26,215 nucleotides of DNA. Origin: an uncultured Eggerthellaceae bacterium (lineage in GTDB: Bacteria > Actinomycetota > Coriobacteriia > Coriobacteriales > Eggerthellaceae). Location: contig CAKTVK010000022.1 in the NCBI GenBank assembly GCA_934623455.1, forward strand, positions 1-26,215, in the 5' to 3' direction. The notes under the pieces are model-generated. The model did no database searches and was not told the origin of the DNA. It saw only the letters and a program-made list of their open reading frames with translations. Positions 7,658 through 15,371 of the stretch are shown here, piece after piece; the first letter of the stretch is position 1; the number at the start of each line of letters is the position of its first letter. The position numbers and the translations under genes are program-made.

Positions 7658-9070
7658 ATGACGAAGGTAAAGGGTTCCACAAGGGGTTTTCTGGGTGTGC
7701 TGTTATCGCTGATGTTGGTTGCGGGTTTACTGCCGGTGTTGCCAACAGCGGCAGTGGCTGATGAGGTTGATTACTCTCCGGTGATTACGACTCAGCCTTC
7801 GGCATACGAAACCGCTGATTATTCTGATTTTGCCGGTGTTTTTCTGGAGATAGAAGCTGAAGCTCCGGGCGGAGGTGAGCTTTCGTATCAGTGGTATCGT
7901 GTTGGCGAAGACGATGATGAGCTGCTTAGTGACGACATCGCCATGGGTAACATGCTTTTGGCGCCTGCGAATATCGTGGGAATAAGTAAGTATTATTGCG
8001 TTGTGACAAACACAGTGAACGGCGTTGCTTATTCTGTCAGGTCAAACGTATCTACCGTGACAATAAATGCTCCGCATAGGGAATATATTGCAAAAGTAAA
8101 TGTATTCAAGGGAGATGAGCAAATCCTCAACGGGCAAGGATTCTGGCAGGGCAAGCAGTTTGATATCGATGTCGATGCAACTAGCTCCTATAAACTTCAG
8201 CTGCTTCCTATCGATATTTCATCCGAATCTGCCTACTCTATGTCGCTTAGCTACAATGGCCAAACTGCTTCACCCGTGCCTTTCCAGCGCGAGACCGCGC
8301 TTGATACTTCCCAGTTTCCTGTGGGAAGTGAGGGTTATCTGGTTGTAACGGTGGGTGAACTTGCTGCCGACGGCACCACGTTTGCCTATAGTGAGGCGTA
8401 TCGCATTAATGTGAAAAAAGAAGCCGCTCCGACGTACTTTAAGGTTAAGGTCTCCGTCGAAGCTAATAATCCCGTCAAGGTGGGTGATACCATTGTTGCC
8501 AATGTGGTTGCTACCGCCAACAACGGCATGGCTGCTTTGCAGGGAACGTTAAGCTATGATTCGTCTCTATTGGAGCTTGTTTGCGTGACGAAGGGTTCTG
8601 GTTTGTCTCAGAGCGCATCTTTCCTGCCCTCCAATGGAGCCCCCGAGGCGTTGTTCAGCTTTTACGAAAATGAAGCAGATGCCACCCATGGCATTGTTGT
8701 AGCTACCGCCACGTTTAAGGTACTGAAGGCGGGCGATGCTTCTATTTCGATTTCCGATAGCGTTGCGTCTTTGCGTGGTGATGTCTTGGATTATTTGGTT
8801 GTTGTAGACGATCCCGCTACGGTGACTGCTATTTCTGATGCTTTGTTGGGCGACGTTAACGGTAACGCGAAGGTGAATATCGTTGATGCTCAGGTGGTTT
8901 ACGACATGGCAACGAATAAATACGGAGCCGATTACGCGTCCCTTCCTTTGCCTGACTCTTGGAATAAAGCTACTTTGCTGTGGGCGGCCGATGCGAACAG
9001 CGATGGCGCGATAGACGCGACTGATGCGTTTGCCATTCAGCATTTCGCGCATTACGGTGCCTGGAACTAG
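7658..9070 (+). CDS. Exported Ig-like / cohesin-like / dockerin protein
   Basis: The start is set at the ATG at 7658 because GAAAGGAAGGGG lies directly upstream and a classic signal peptide then begins the chain (basic MTKVKGSTRG, hydrophobic core, AVA cleavage site near residue 35). That gives 470 aa. Residues about 40-125 form an Ig-like domain (ITTQPSAY, YQWYRV, YYCVVTN). Residues about 125-255 are unassigned beta-type sequence. Residues about 259-390 resemble a cohesin (KVKVSVEANNPVKVGDTI, GTLSYDSSLLELV, IVVATATFKVL). Residues about 396-470 are a type I dockerin with two complete calcium loops (DVNGNAKVNIVD and DANSDGAIDATD). No LPXTG, SLH or C-terminal membrane anchor is present. It may bridge dockerin partners on the cell surface, including the next gene's product. 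The partner specificity is inference. Confidence 0.82.
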   Translation: MTKVKGSTRGFLGVLLSLMLVAGLLPVLPTAAVADEVDYSPVITTQPSAYETADYSDFAGVFLEIEAEAPGGGELSYQWYRVGEDDDELLSDDIAMGNMLLAPANIVGISKYYCVVTNTVNGVAYSVRSNVSTVTINAPHREYIAKVNVFKGDEQILNGQGFWQGKQFDIDVDATSSYKLQLLPIDISSESAYSMSLSYNGQTASPVPFQRETALDTSQFPVGSEGYLVVTVGELAADGTTFAYSEAYRINVKKEAAPTYFKVKVSVEANNPVKVGDTIVANVVATANNGMAALQGTLSYDSSLLELVCVTKGSGLSQSASFLPSNGAPEALFSFYENEADATHGIVVATATFKVLKAGDASISISDSVASLRGDVLDYLVVVDDPATVTAISDALLGDVNGNAKVNIVDAQVVYDMATNKYGADYASLPLPDSWNKATLLWAADANSDGAIDATDAFAIQHFAHYGAWN

Positions 9071-9097
9071 CGATGCGGTAACAGCAAATTACATGAT

Positions 9098-9133
9098 GCT
9101 CGCGGGTCGTTTATAGATTCGCGGGCGTTTTTT
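9098..9133 (+). terminator. Terminator after the cohesin/dockerin gene
   Basis: GCTCGCG (9098-9104) pairs with CGCGGGC (9120-9126) with one wobble, the loop is 15 bases, and TTTTTT follows at 9128-9133. It lies between the two dockerin genes, so the second may need its own promoter or depend on read-through. No strong promoter was found in the 100-bp gap. Confidence 0.65.
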
Positions 9134-9172
9134 ATCGGTCCGAAATAAGAGCAAGAAAGGAAGGGGAGGAAA

Positions 9173-12100
9173 GTGACGAGGGCGGGAAAGCTTACGCGTG
9201 CGGTGAACGCGCTGTTGTCGTTGGTGCTTGCGGCGGGGCTTTTGCCGGCACTGCCGGCAGTGGCTTCAGCCAATGAGTTGAATATGCTGGCACCCGCTGA
9301 GCCTGCGGCGGAGTTGGGCAGCGTACATGTGATTGTGGAAAACACCACATTCATTGAACCCGTTGATAATTTGGAGCCCGCATGGAAAGGAACGCTTGTG
9401 GATGCGGATGTTGCTTTGAAATCCGAGTCCACCATGGGAACATGTATAGTCGAAGCCGTCCAGGCTGCAGGCAAAGAAATAGATTACACAACCAGTTCCG
9501 CTTTCGGGTTTTATATCTCGGGTATTGAAGGACTGGAGCAGTTCGACGGTGGCGACAATTCCGGCTGGATGGGCACCCTCAATGATTGGTTTACCGATAA
9601 GGGTTTTGCGAATTACACGGTTGAGAATGGTAGTCTGTCGGCAGGCGATGAGATTCGCGTAATGTATACGTGCACCATGTATGATTTGGGCAATCCTTAT
9701 AATACCGACAAGACGCTGGCGAATATTGACTTTTCTGCGGGCAGCCTTGATCGCGCGTTCAGTCCTAGCGAACATGCCTATACGCTCACAGTGCCCGAAG
9801 GCACGACTTCCGTGAAAGTAACGCCTACGGCGGCGAACAAGAACTTCCAGGTGCGTACGTTTGTGGGGGACACCCAATACAAGCGGGGCGTAGATATCCC
9901 TGTGTCTGACGGTTCCATTATTACAGTGAAAAGTGGGTATGCGAATCTTGAGGCAACGGATGATGGTGGCGTGGAAGTATACACATTTGCAATCAAGACC
10001 GCTATGGATTTCGCCCCGCGCATCACGGCACAACCCGCTGGTTTTACTTGCAAGGTGGGTGATTCTGCGAGGTTGACCGTTCGGGCAACCGCCGCTGAAG
10101 GGGCGGTGTTGTCTTATCAGTGGTTCGAGACCTCCGATGGAGAATATGTTGCCATCGAGGGGGAAACGTCATCGCGTTTTCGTGTTCCTACGGTCGAAGC
10201 TGGAACAAGGACTTATTGTTGCGATGTTACTGCTACCATAAATAACCAAACGTATACTACGCGTTCCCATGCCGCAAAAATGATTATCAAGTCTGCTGGT
10301 GCAGAGGTTGTAGGCCAGGGCACGTTTAAGAATGCAAATTGGACCGTATACGATAGTGGCGTGTTGAAATTCAGCAAAGTCGAAGGAACCGATGGAAGAA
10401 CGGAAGATGCCTCGGCCTTTGATGCTCTGCCCTATGTGACTTATTACAAAGGGATGATTTCCTCGGTTGTAATCGATGAAGGGATTACTTATCTTGGCGA
10501 GTATCTGCTGCAGGGCCTGAATGCTGCGTCCATTACGTTCCCAGAATCTCTGATTGATATCGGCGAGAAAGCTTTTTTCGGTTGCAGTACCCTTAAGGTG
10601 TACAACTGTGCTAAGGGTGGCGCCGTCTACATTGATGGCAATTACCTTTTGGCTGATCACGGCAAGAAATTGGTGAAGGTTATGGACGCCTCGCTGCTTA
10701 AAGGCGTTGTGACGATTCCTTCTACGGTAACAGCCATCGGTGAGCAATTTCGCGGTGCGACCGCAATTACGGGTATCGAGTTGCCCGCAGGACTTACTTC
10801 TCTTGCTCCGTTTGCCTTCTATGGCTGCAAGGAGTTGAGGGATATCACCATTCCGTGCAATCTTCCAGCTGGCTGCAACGCATTTGGCGGTTGTTCTAGT
10901 TTGACAAGCATTACGTTTGCTGAGGGTGTTACTTCCGTTTTGGGTGGCGGCCTGGGATCCCTGGATGGTTTGAAGTCTATGTATTTCCCCTCTACTATCG
11001 TTGAGCTCGATGGCTTGCTTGTTGGCCATGGTGTGAACAATGTTGCGTTTGCCGAAGGCAGTCCTTTTTCGGTCAAAGAAGGCGTGATTACGAAGACTAC
11101 CAATTCTGGTATAGAAATCGTCAAAGCGCTTGCAAATGCTAAAGTGACCGATGAAAGCGGTACGCTGGTCATTCCGCAAAATGTTATCGCTATCGGAAAT
11201 GGTGCGTATCGAGATAATACCGACATTAGGGCAGTTACGCTTCCCGACATGTTGGACAGCATTGGCGATTATGCGTTCAGCGGATGCTCTAGCCTTTCGG
11301 GCGATCTTTCTTTGCCCCAAGGCATTACTAAGCTGGGGGCTTTCGCTTTTTATGGTACGAATATCTCTAGAGCATTTGTGCCATTTGGCGTTGCCTTTGT
11401 TGGACAGGATCTATTCAGTAACTGCAATAGCCTGAAAGAGTTGGTTTTGGCTAGCAATCTGAATTGTTCGGTAAGCATTTGCAGAAGCAGCGACTCTCTG
11501 GAACGCATTGTGGTAGCCGAGGGCGTTACATCGCTTACGGGCAGTGCCCTTGCTGCTAGCAGCGCTACGTCTTTGCCAAAACTTGCATTGGTGAGCTTGC
11601 CAGCAAGCCTTGAAGATTTTCAGGCAACGGCATTACGGAATCAGGCGGCGTTGACCACTATCGATTGTGCTCAGGGTGGGAAGTTTTCTTTTGAAAATGG
11701 CCTAATGATTAACACGCTATCGCACGAGATAGTTTTTTCACTTATGTCGCTTAGCGGATGCGTTGACGTTCCGCAGGATATTGTCTCTATCGGAGACAGC
11801 GCTTTTTTTGAGAGAGCGAATATCGAAGGCGTTGTCTTTCCCGATGGGCTGGCTTCTATTGGAAAGCGGGCGTTTAATGGGTGTGTCGGGATTGCGGGCG
11901 AATTAGTTATTCCTGCTTCTGTAACGTATATTGGAGAATATGCTTTTTACGGTTGCACAGGCTTAACGAAGGTGAACTGCCTTTCTCCTGTTGATGCGGT
12001 TGATATTACGTATGAAACGTCGGCGTTCAGCCGTTGTTCAAGCGTTGTTAAGGTAAAACTGCCTCAAGGTCTAACCACGTATGATCGCCTATTCACGTAC

Positions 12101-14272
12101 GGTGACAAGGTGACGTCGTTAGCATTGCCCGATACCGTAACTGCTTTGGGCCCGCTGGGTGAAAATTTCCGTGGCATGAAGACTTTGCGCAGTGTTTCTT
12201 TGCCCGGTGTTACTGCGCTGGAATCTGAATTCGATGATTGTGGCAGTCTGGACACCATTGACATATCAAGTGTCAAGGAGATTTCGGGTGGTGCTCTTTC
12301 GGGGGCGGGGGAAAGTCTAAAGGAGCTTTATTTATCGAAAGACCTTACGTCTTTCTTTGCGAGCAGCAGCGTGGCGTATCCTATGTTCATCTACTATCCC
12401 GGCTCTCTTCAGGATTGGGACAAGATTACGTTTGACGATTCGGTGCTTGATGGTATTGAAAAGAGTGGAACCACCGTGGTATGTGACTATAGAGCCTCCA
12501 ATGAGCCTCTGGTCATAGCATCTCAGCCTAAAGACGTTGTTGCGTTCACTGGACTGCCCTCTTCAACTACCTCTTTTGAGGTTGAGGTTCCGCAAGACGC
12601 TACGGTCAACTACTTTTGGTATGACCAAAATGGGGCGTGTGTAAGTGTGACCGACGACGCGAGCTTCAGTGTTACTCTAGCTTCTGCAGGCACATTCGTG
12701 TATAGGTGTGTTGCTAAAGCCATTGCTCCCGATGGCGTAGTGCGCACCGTCTCAAGCGATGAGTTTACGGTGACGGTGCGTGCCGCTGACGGTTTGTTCG
12801 AGGGTGCTGGTACGGAAGAAGATCCTTATTTATTGAAGACTGCGCAAGATTTAACAAACTTATCCACGCTTGTAAATAATGGCATGTCATATGAAGGTGC
12901 CACGTTCAAGATGGCGGGGGATATTGAGCTTCCTTCTGGTTGGGTTCCTCTGGGTGCTACTAAGGATGGTTCCGACGATATCAGGCGAGGCAAGAATCTG
13001 AACGCTTTCAAGGGCACATTCGATGGTGGCGGCTATACCCTGATTGTGCCTGTTGGTGAAAAACCCCTGTTCAAGTACGTATGGAATACCACCGTTAAAA
13101 ATTTGAATATTTACGGTGAGCGCATCGAGGGCGGTGGTCTTGTTGATTCGTATACGGGTGTTGGACTTGACGGTTGTGCCGTAGATATTGACGGAGTGAC
13201 TTTGAAGAGTGGCTCTCGGACTCTGAAATCGGGCTTGGTGGCTTCGGCTGGTGGCAGTGGGTTTGCCCATGCGAGTTCGGGTTTCGTTGTTGCTATTCGA
13301 AACTGCGTTGTGGAGGACAGTGTGATTGTAGGTTACGATGGCACGCAGAATCAGATTGGCTCTATAGCGGGACGCGTTAACGGTGTTATTGAGGACTGTT
13401 CTTCGTACGCTACGGTGAAGGGTGTAAACTACGTGGGAGGAGTGCTGGGCACGCGCGATAACGCTATGGGTCAGTGCGTAGTCAAGAACTCGTCTTTCTA
13501 TGGTGTTGTTGAGGGTTCCGGCGATTGCGCAGGCGGTGTCGTGGGCGGCGGCTACGACAACTCTACTGCTCCTAACGGAGCGCGACCGACCATTGAGGGG
13601 TGTAGAGTTGACGGGTCGGTGATGGGTTCGCGTTACGTGGGTGGCATTTTTGGCGGCGATCTGTTTGTTGCTCAGACCTGGGATAATGTTGTTGGCTCTA
13701 TAAGCGGTAACGTCTTTTCTGGCAAGGTGAGCGGTAGCGAATACGTGGGCGCGGTCATTGGCTACCTGGATAGCCTAAATCGCTACGATAGCGTTTCGGG
13801 GAATGTGTTTACGTATGGGTGCGGAGCGGATAAAGGTATCTCGTTTGTGAAGTACATTGATACTAGTTGCCAGAATCCTGTTGTTCCGAATGGGACCGTG
13901 GTTTTTAATACCGCCAACGGTACGGCTGCTTGTCCCGAGGTTGCTGGCTGCGCTTGGAGAGCGGACCATAATCGCGCCGACGACCCTCTAGGCGCCGATG
14001 CCGATGCGCTGTGTAAGATGATTGTTCCTGGTCCTGAAGACATCCAGCTAGGCGATGTGAACGGAAATCTACGCGTTAACATTGTGGATGCTCAAATTGT
14101 TTACGATATGGCCAGGGGTCGGTATGGGGATAACTATGCTGATTTGCCCCTTTCTGCTGATTGGACGTATGCTACGTTGCTATGGGCGGCCGATGTGAAT
14201 AGAGATGATGCCGTTGATGCCGTTGATGCGTTTGCCATTCAGCGGTTTGTGCATTGCGATAGCTGGAGCTAA
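9173..14272 (+). CDS. Giant exported BspA-type LRR / GLUG / dockerin surface protein
   Basis: The protein has 1699 aa, with a GTG start behind AAAGGAAGGGGAGG. A signal peptide occupies residues 1-33 (ends ASA) and is closely similar to that of the preceding gene. In order follow: a DUF4430-like domain (about 45-165, with GYKxx-like SAFGFYISGIEG and GWMGTLND), a cadherin-like beta domain (about 180-265), an Ig-like domain (about 280-370), and a long array of BspA/LRR_5 leucine-rich repeats (about 430-1090, e.g. IGDYAFSGCSSLSG, IGEYAFYGCTGLTK). A second Ig-like domain (about 1110-1200) and a GLUG-type beta region (about 1205-1550, starting GTEEDPYLLKTAQDL) lead to a dockerin (about 1626-1699) with calcium loops DVNGNLRVNIVD and DVNRDDAVDAVD. 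There is no cell-wall sorting motif. It is probably an adhesin or scaffold retained at the surface through its dockerin. Confidence 0.87.
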   Translation: MTRAGKLTRAVNALLSLVLAAGLLPALPAVASANELNMLAPAEPAAELGSVHVIVENTTFIEPVDNLEPAWKGTLVDADVALKSESTMGTCIVEAVQAAGKEIDYTTSSAFGFYISGIEGLEQFDGGDNSGWMGTLNDWFTDKGFANYTVENGSLSAGDEIRVMYTCTMYDLGNPYNTDKTLANIDFSAGSLDRAFSPSEHAYTLTVPEGTTSVKVTPTAANKNFQVRTFVGDTQYKRGVDIPVSDGSIITVKSGYANLEATDDGGVEVYTFAIKTAMDFAPRITAQPAGFTCKVGDSARLTVRATAAEGAVLSYQWFETSDGEYVAIEGETSSRFRVPTVEAGTRTYCCDVTATINNQTYTTRSHAAKMIIKSAGAEVVGQGTFKNANWTVYDSGVLKFSKVEGTDGRTEDASAFDALPYVTYYKGMISSVVIDEGITYLGEYLLQGLNAASITFPESLIDIGEKAFFGCSTLKVYNCAKGGAVYIDGNYLLADHGKKLVKVMDASLLKGVVTIPSTVTAIGEQFRGATAITGIELPAGLTSLAPFAFYGCKELRDITIPCNLPAGCNAFGGCSSLTSITFAEGVTSVLGGGLGSLDGLKSMYFPSTIVELDGLLVGHGVNNVAFAEGSPFSVKEGVITKTTNSGIEIVKALANAKVTDESGTLVIPQNVIAIGNGAYRDNTDIRAVTLPDMLDSIGDYAFSGCSSLSGDLSLPQGITKLGAFAFYGTNISRAFVPFGVAFVGQDLFSNCNSLKELVLASNLNCSVSICRSSDSLERIVVAEGVTSLTGSALAASSATSLPKLALVSLPASLEDFQATALRNQAALTTIDCAQGGKFSFENGLMINTLSHEIVFSLMSLSGCVDVPQDIVSIGDSAFFERANIEGVVFPDGLASIGKRAFNGCVGIAGELVIPASVTYIGEYAFYGCTGLTKVNCLSPVDAVDITYETSAFSRCSSVVKVKLPQGLTTYDRLFTYGDKVTSLALPDTVTALGPLGENFRGMKTLRSVSLPGVTALESEFDDCGSLDTIDISSVKEISGGALSGAGESLKELYLSKDLTSFFASSSVAYPMFIYYPGSLQDWDKITFDDSVLDGIEKSGTTVVCDYRASNEPLVIASQPKDVVAFTGLPSSTTSFEVEVPQDATVNYFWYDQNGACVSVTDDASFSVTLASAGTFVYRCVAKAIAPDGVVRTVSSDEFTVTVRAADGLFEGAGTEEDPYLLKTAQDLTNLSTLVNNGMSYEGATFKMAGDIELPSGWVPLGATKDGSDDIRRGKNLNAFKGTFDGGGYTLIVPVGEKPLFKYVWNTTVKNLNIYGERIEGGGLVDSYTGVGLDGCAVDIDGVTLKSGSRTLKSGLVASAGGSGFAHASSGFVVAIRNCVVEDSVIVGYDGTQNQIGSIAGRVNGVIEDCSSYATVKGVNYVGGVLGTRDNAMGQCVVKNSSFYGVVEGSGDCAGGVVGGGYDNSTAPNGARPTIEGCRVDGSVMGSRYVGGIFGGDLFVAQTWDNVVGSISGNVFSGKVSGSEYVGAVIGYLDSLNRYDSVSGNVFTYGCGADKGISFVKYIDTSCQNPVVPNGTVVFNTANGTAACPEVAGCAWRADHNRADDPLGADADALCKMIVPGPEDIQLGDVNGNLRVNIVDAQIVYDMARGRYGDNYADLPLSADWTYATLLWAADVNRDDAVDAVDAFAIQRFVHCDSWS

Positions 14273-14327
14273 CTATGCGCCAACGATAACTGTTCTTTCG
14301 ACTTCTCCTCCTCTTCCCTTTATTCAT

Positions 14328-14367
14328 GCGACCCCCGGCTGACCTGCTCCTAGGGGTCGCGGTTTTT
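14328..14367 (+). terminator. Intrinsic terminator of the giant dockerin gene
   Basis: GCGACCCC (14328-14335) pairs perfectly with GGGGTCGC (14353-14360) and is followed by GGTTTTT. It lies 55 bp after the stop. There is no T-run on the minus side, so it does not obviously serve menG. Confidence 0.9.
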
Positions 14368-14452
14368 ACCAGCCGGGATTAAGGAAATTGCATTATGGGT
14401 GGCGCGGGGAGTGGGGGCCTAAGCGCCCGCACTGCTCAGCCAGAACCAGAAG

Positions 14453-15202
14453 CTATGCCTTAGGTTTATGCGCTACGTGCACCGCAGCGATGCCACCCGT
14501 ATAGTTTTTCCAGGTCACATCAACAAAACCAGCGTTCTCCATAAGGTGAGCCAACCCTTGTTGATTCGGAAACGCCTTGATGCTTTTCGCCAAATACACA
14601 AATCCCGATTTGTCGCCCGTGATCAGGCCGCCCCAAAACGGAATCAGGTGCTTCAGGTAAAAGTTGTATAGCGCATGCCACACGGCATTCGGCGGCGTGG
14701 AGAACTCCAGGCATGTGAGGCTGCCGCCCGGCTTGAGCACGCGAAACATTTCCGCCAGCGCTTGCTCGCGATCAGGCATGTTACGAATACCGTACGCCAT
14801 GGTAATGGCATCGTAGCTGTTGTCCGCGTAGGGAATGCTCTGCGCGTCCACGACCTCGAAGTCAATGGGCACGCCGCAATTTTTGCCTTCGAACTCCACG
14901 TGAGCGCGCGCAACGTCCAGCATTTCGTCTACTAAATCGGTGCATTGAATGTGCGCGGGGTGTTTCGTGCGTGCGACCGTAAACGACACGTCGCCCGTGC
15001 CACCTGCGATATCAAGCACGTCATCGGTCTCCTTGATGGGCGCTTGGTGCATCATGCCGGAAAGCCACGCTTTATACGCGCCAAAGCTCGAAATAGCGTT
15101 AAACCGTTCGTATTTCTTGGCGATGCTGCTAAAAATATCTTTTACGCGTTCCGATGAAATCTCGGCAGGCGCTTCTTTTCCTGTTGCGGTATCAATGCTC
15201 AC
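14453..15202 (-). CDS. menG: Demethylmenaquinone methyltransferase (UbiE/MenG family)
   Basis: This SAM-dependent methyltransferase performs the last step of menaquinone synthesis, C-methylation of demethylmenaquinone. The chain is 249 aa. SAM-binding motif I is LDIAGGTGDVSF, followed by FEVVDAQSIPYADNSYDAIT, the family signature YGIRNMPDREQALAEMFRVLKPGG and LEFSTP. The C-terminal part has NYTGGIAAVHVAHKP. The GTG start is supported by AAAGGAA about 10 bases upstream. The N-terminal signature before the SAM site (ISSFGAYKAWLSGMM) is somewhat divergent. The next gene upstream on the same strand is a radical SAM protein 169 bp away; a shared transcript is possible but not shown. Confidence 0.9.
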   Translation of the reverse strand: MSIDTATGKEAPAEISSERVKDIFSSIAKKYERFNAISSFGAYKAWLSGMMHQAPIKETDDVLDIAGGTGDVSFTVARTKHPAHIQCTDLVDEMLDVARAHVEFEGKNCGVPIDFEVVDAQSIPYADNSYDAITMAYGIRNMPDREQALAEMFRVLKPGGSLTCLEFSTPPNAVWHALYNFYLKHLIPFWGGLITGDKSGFVYLAKSIKAFPNQQGLAHLMENAGFVDVTWKNYTGGIAAVHVAHKPKA

Positions 15203-15371
15203 GTTGTGTTATTCCTTTCAAAATGCGGCAAATGCCCTGTTCAGGTTGCACGCGAAGGCGAAATTGAAGGTTCAGGTTTTTGCGGCGAAGGTGTAGCTGC
15301 GTTCTGTCGGCATCGGCGTCGCGACGCGCGCCGACCAGCGCTCGGCATCCGCGCCCGCCGCCCTGCGCCCC

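Noticed and set aside
10169..11320. 383-aa open frame on the minus strand opposite the giant dockerin gene
   Set aside because: It is antisense to well-formed leucine-rich repeats, has no ribosome site and shows no family features.
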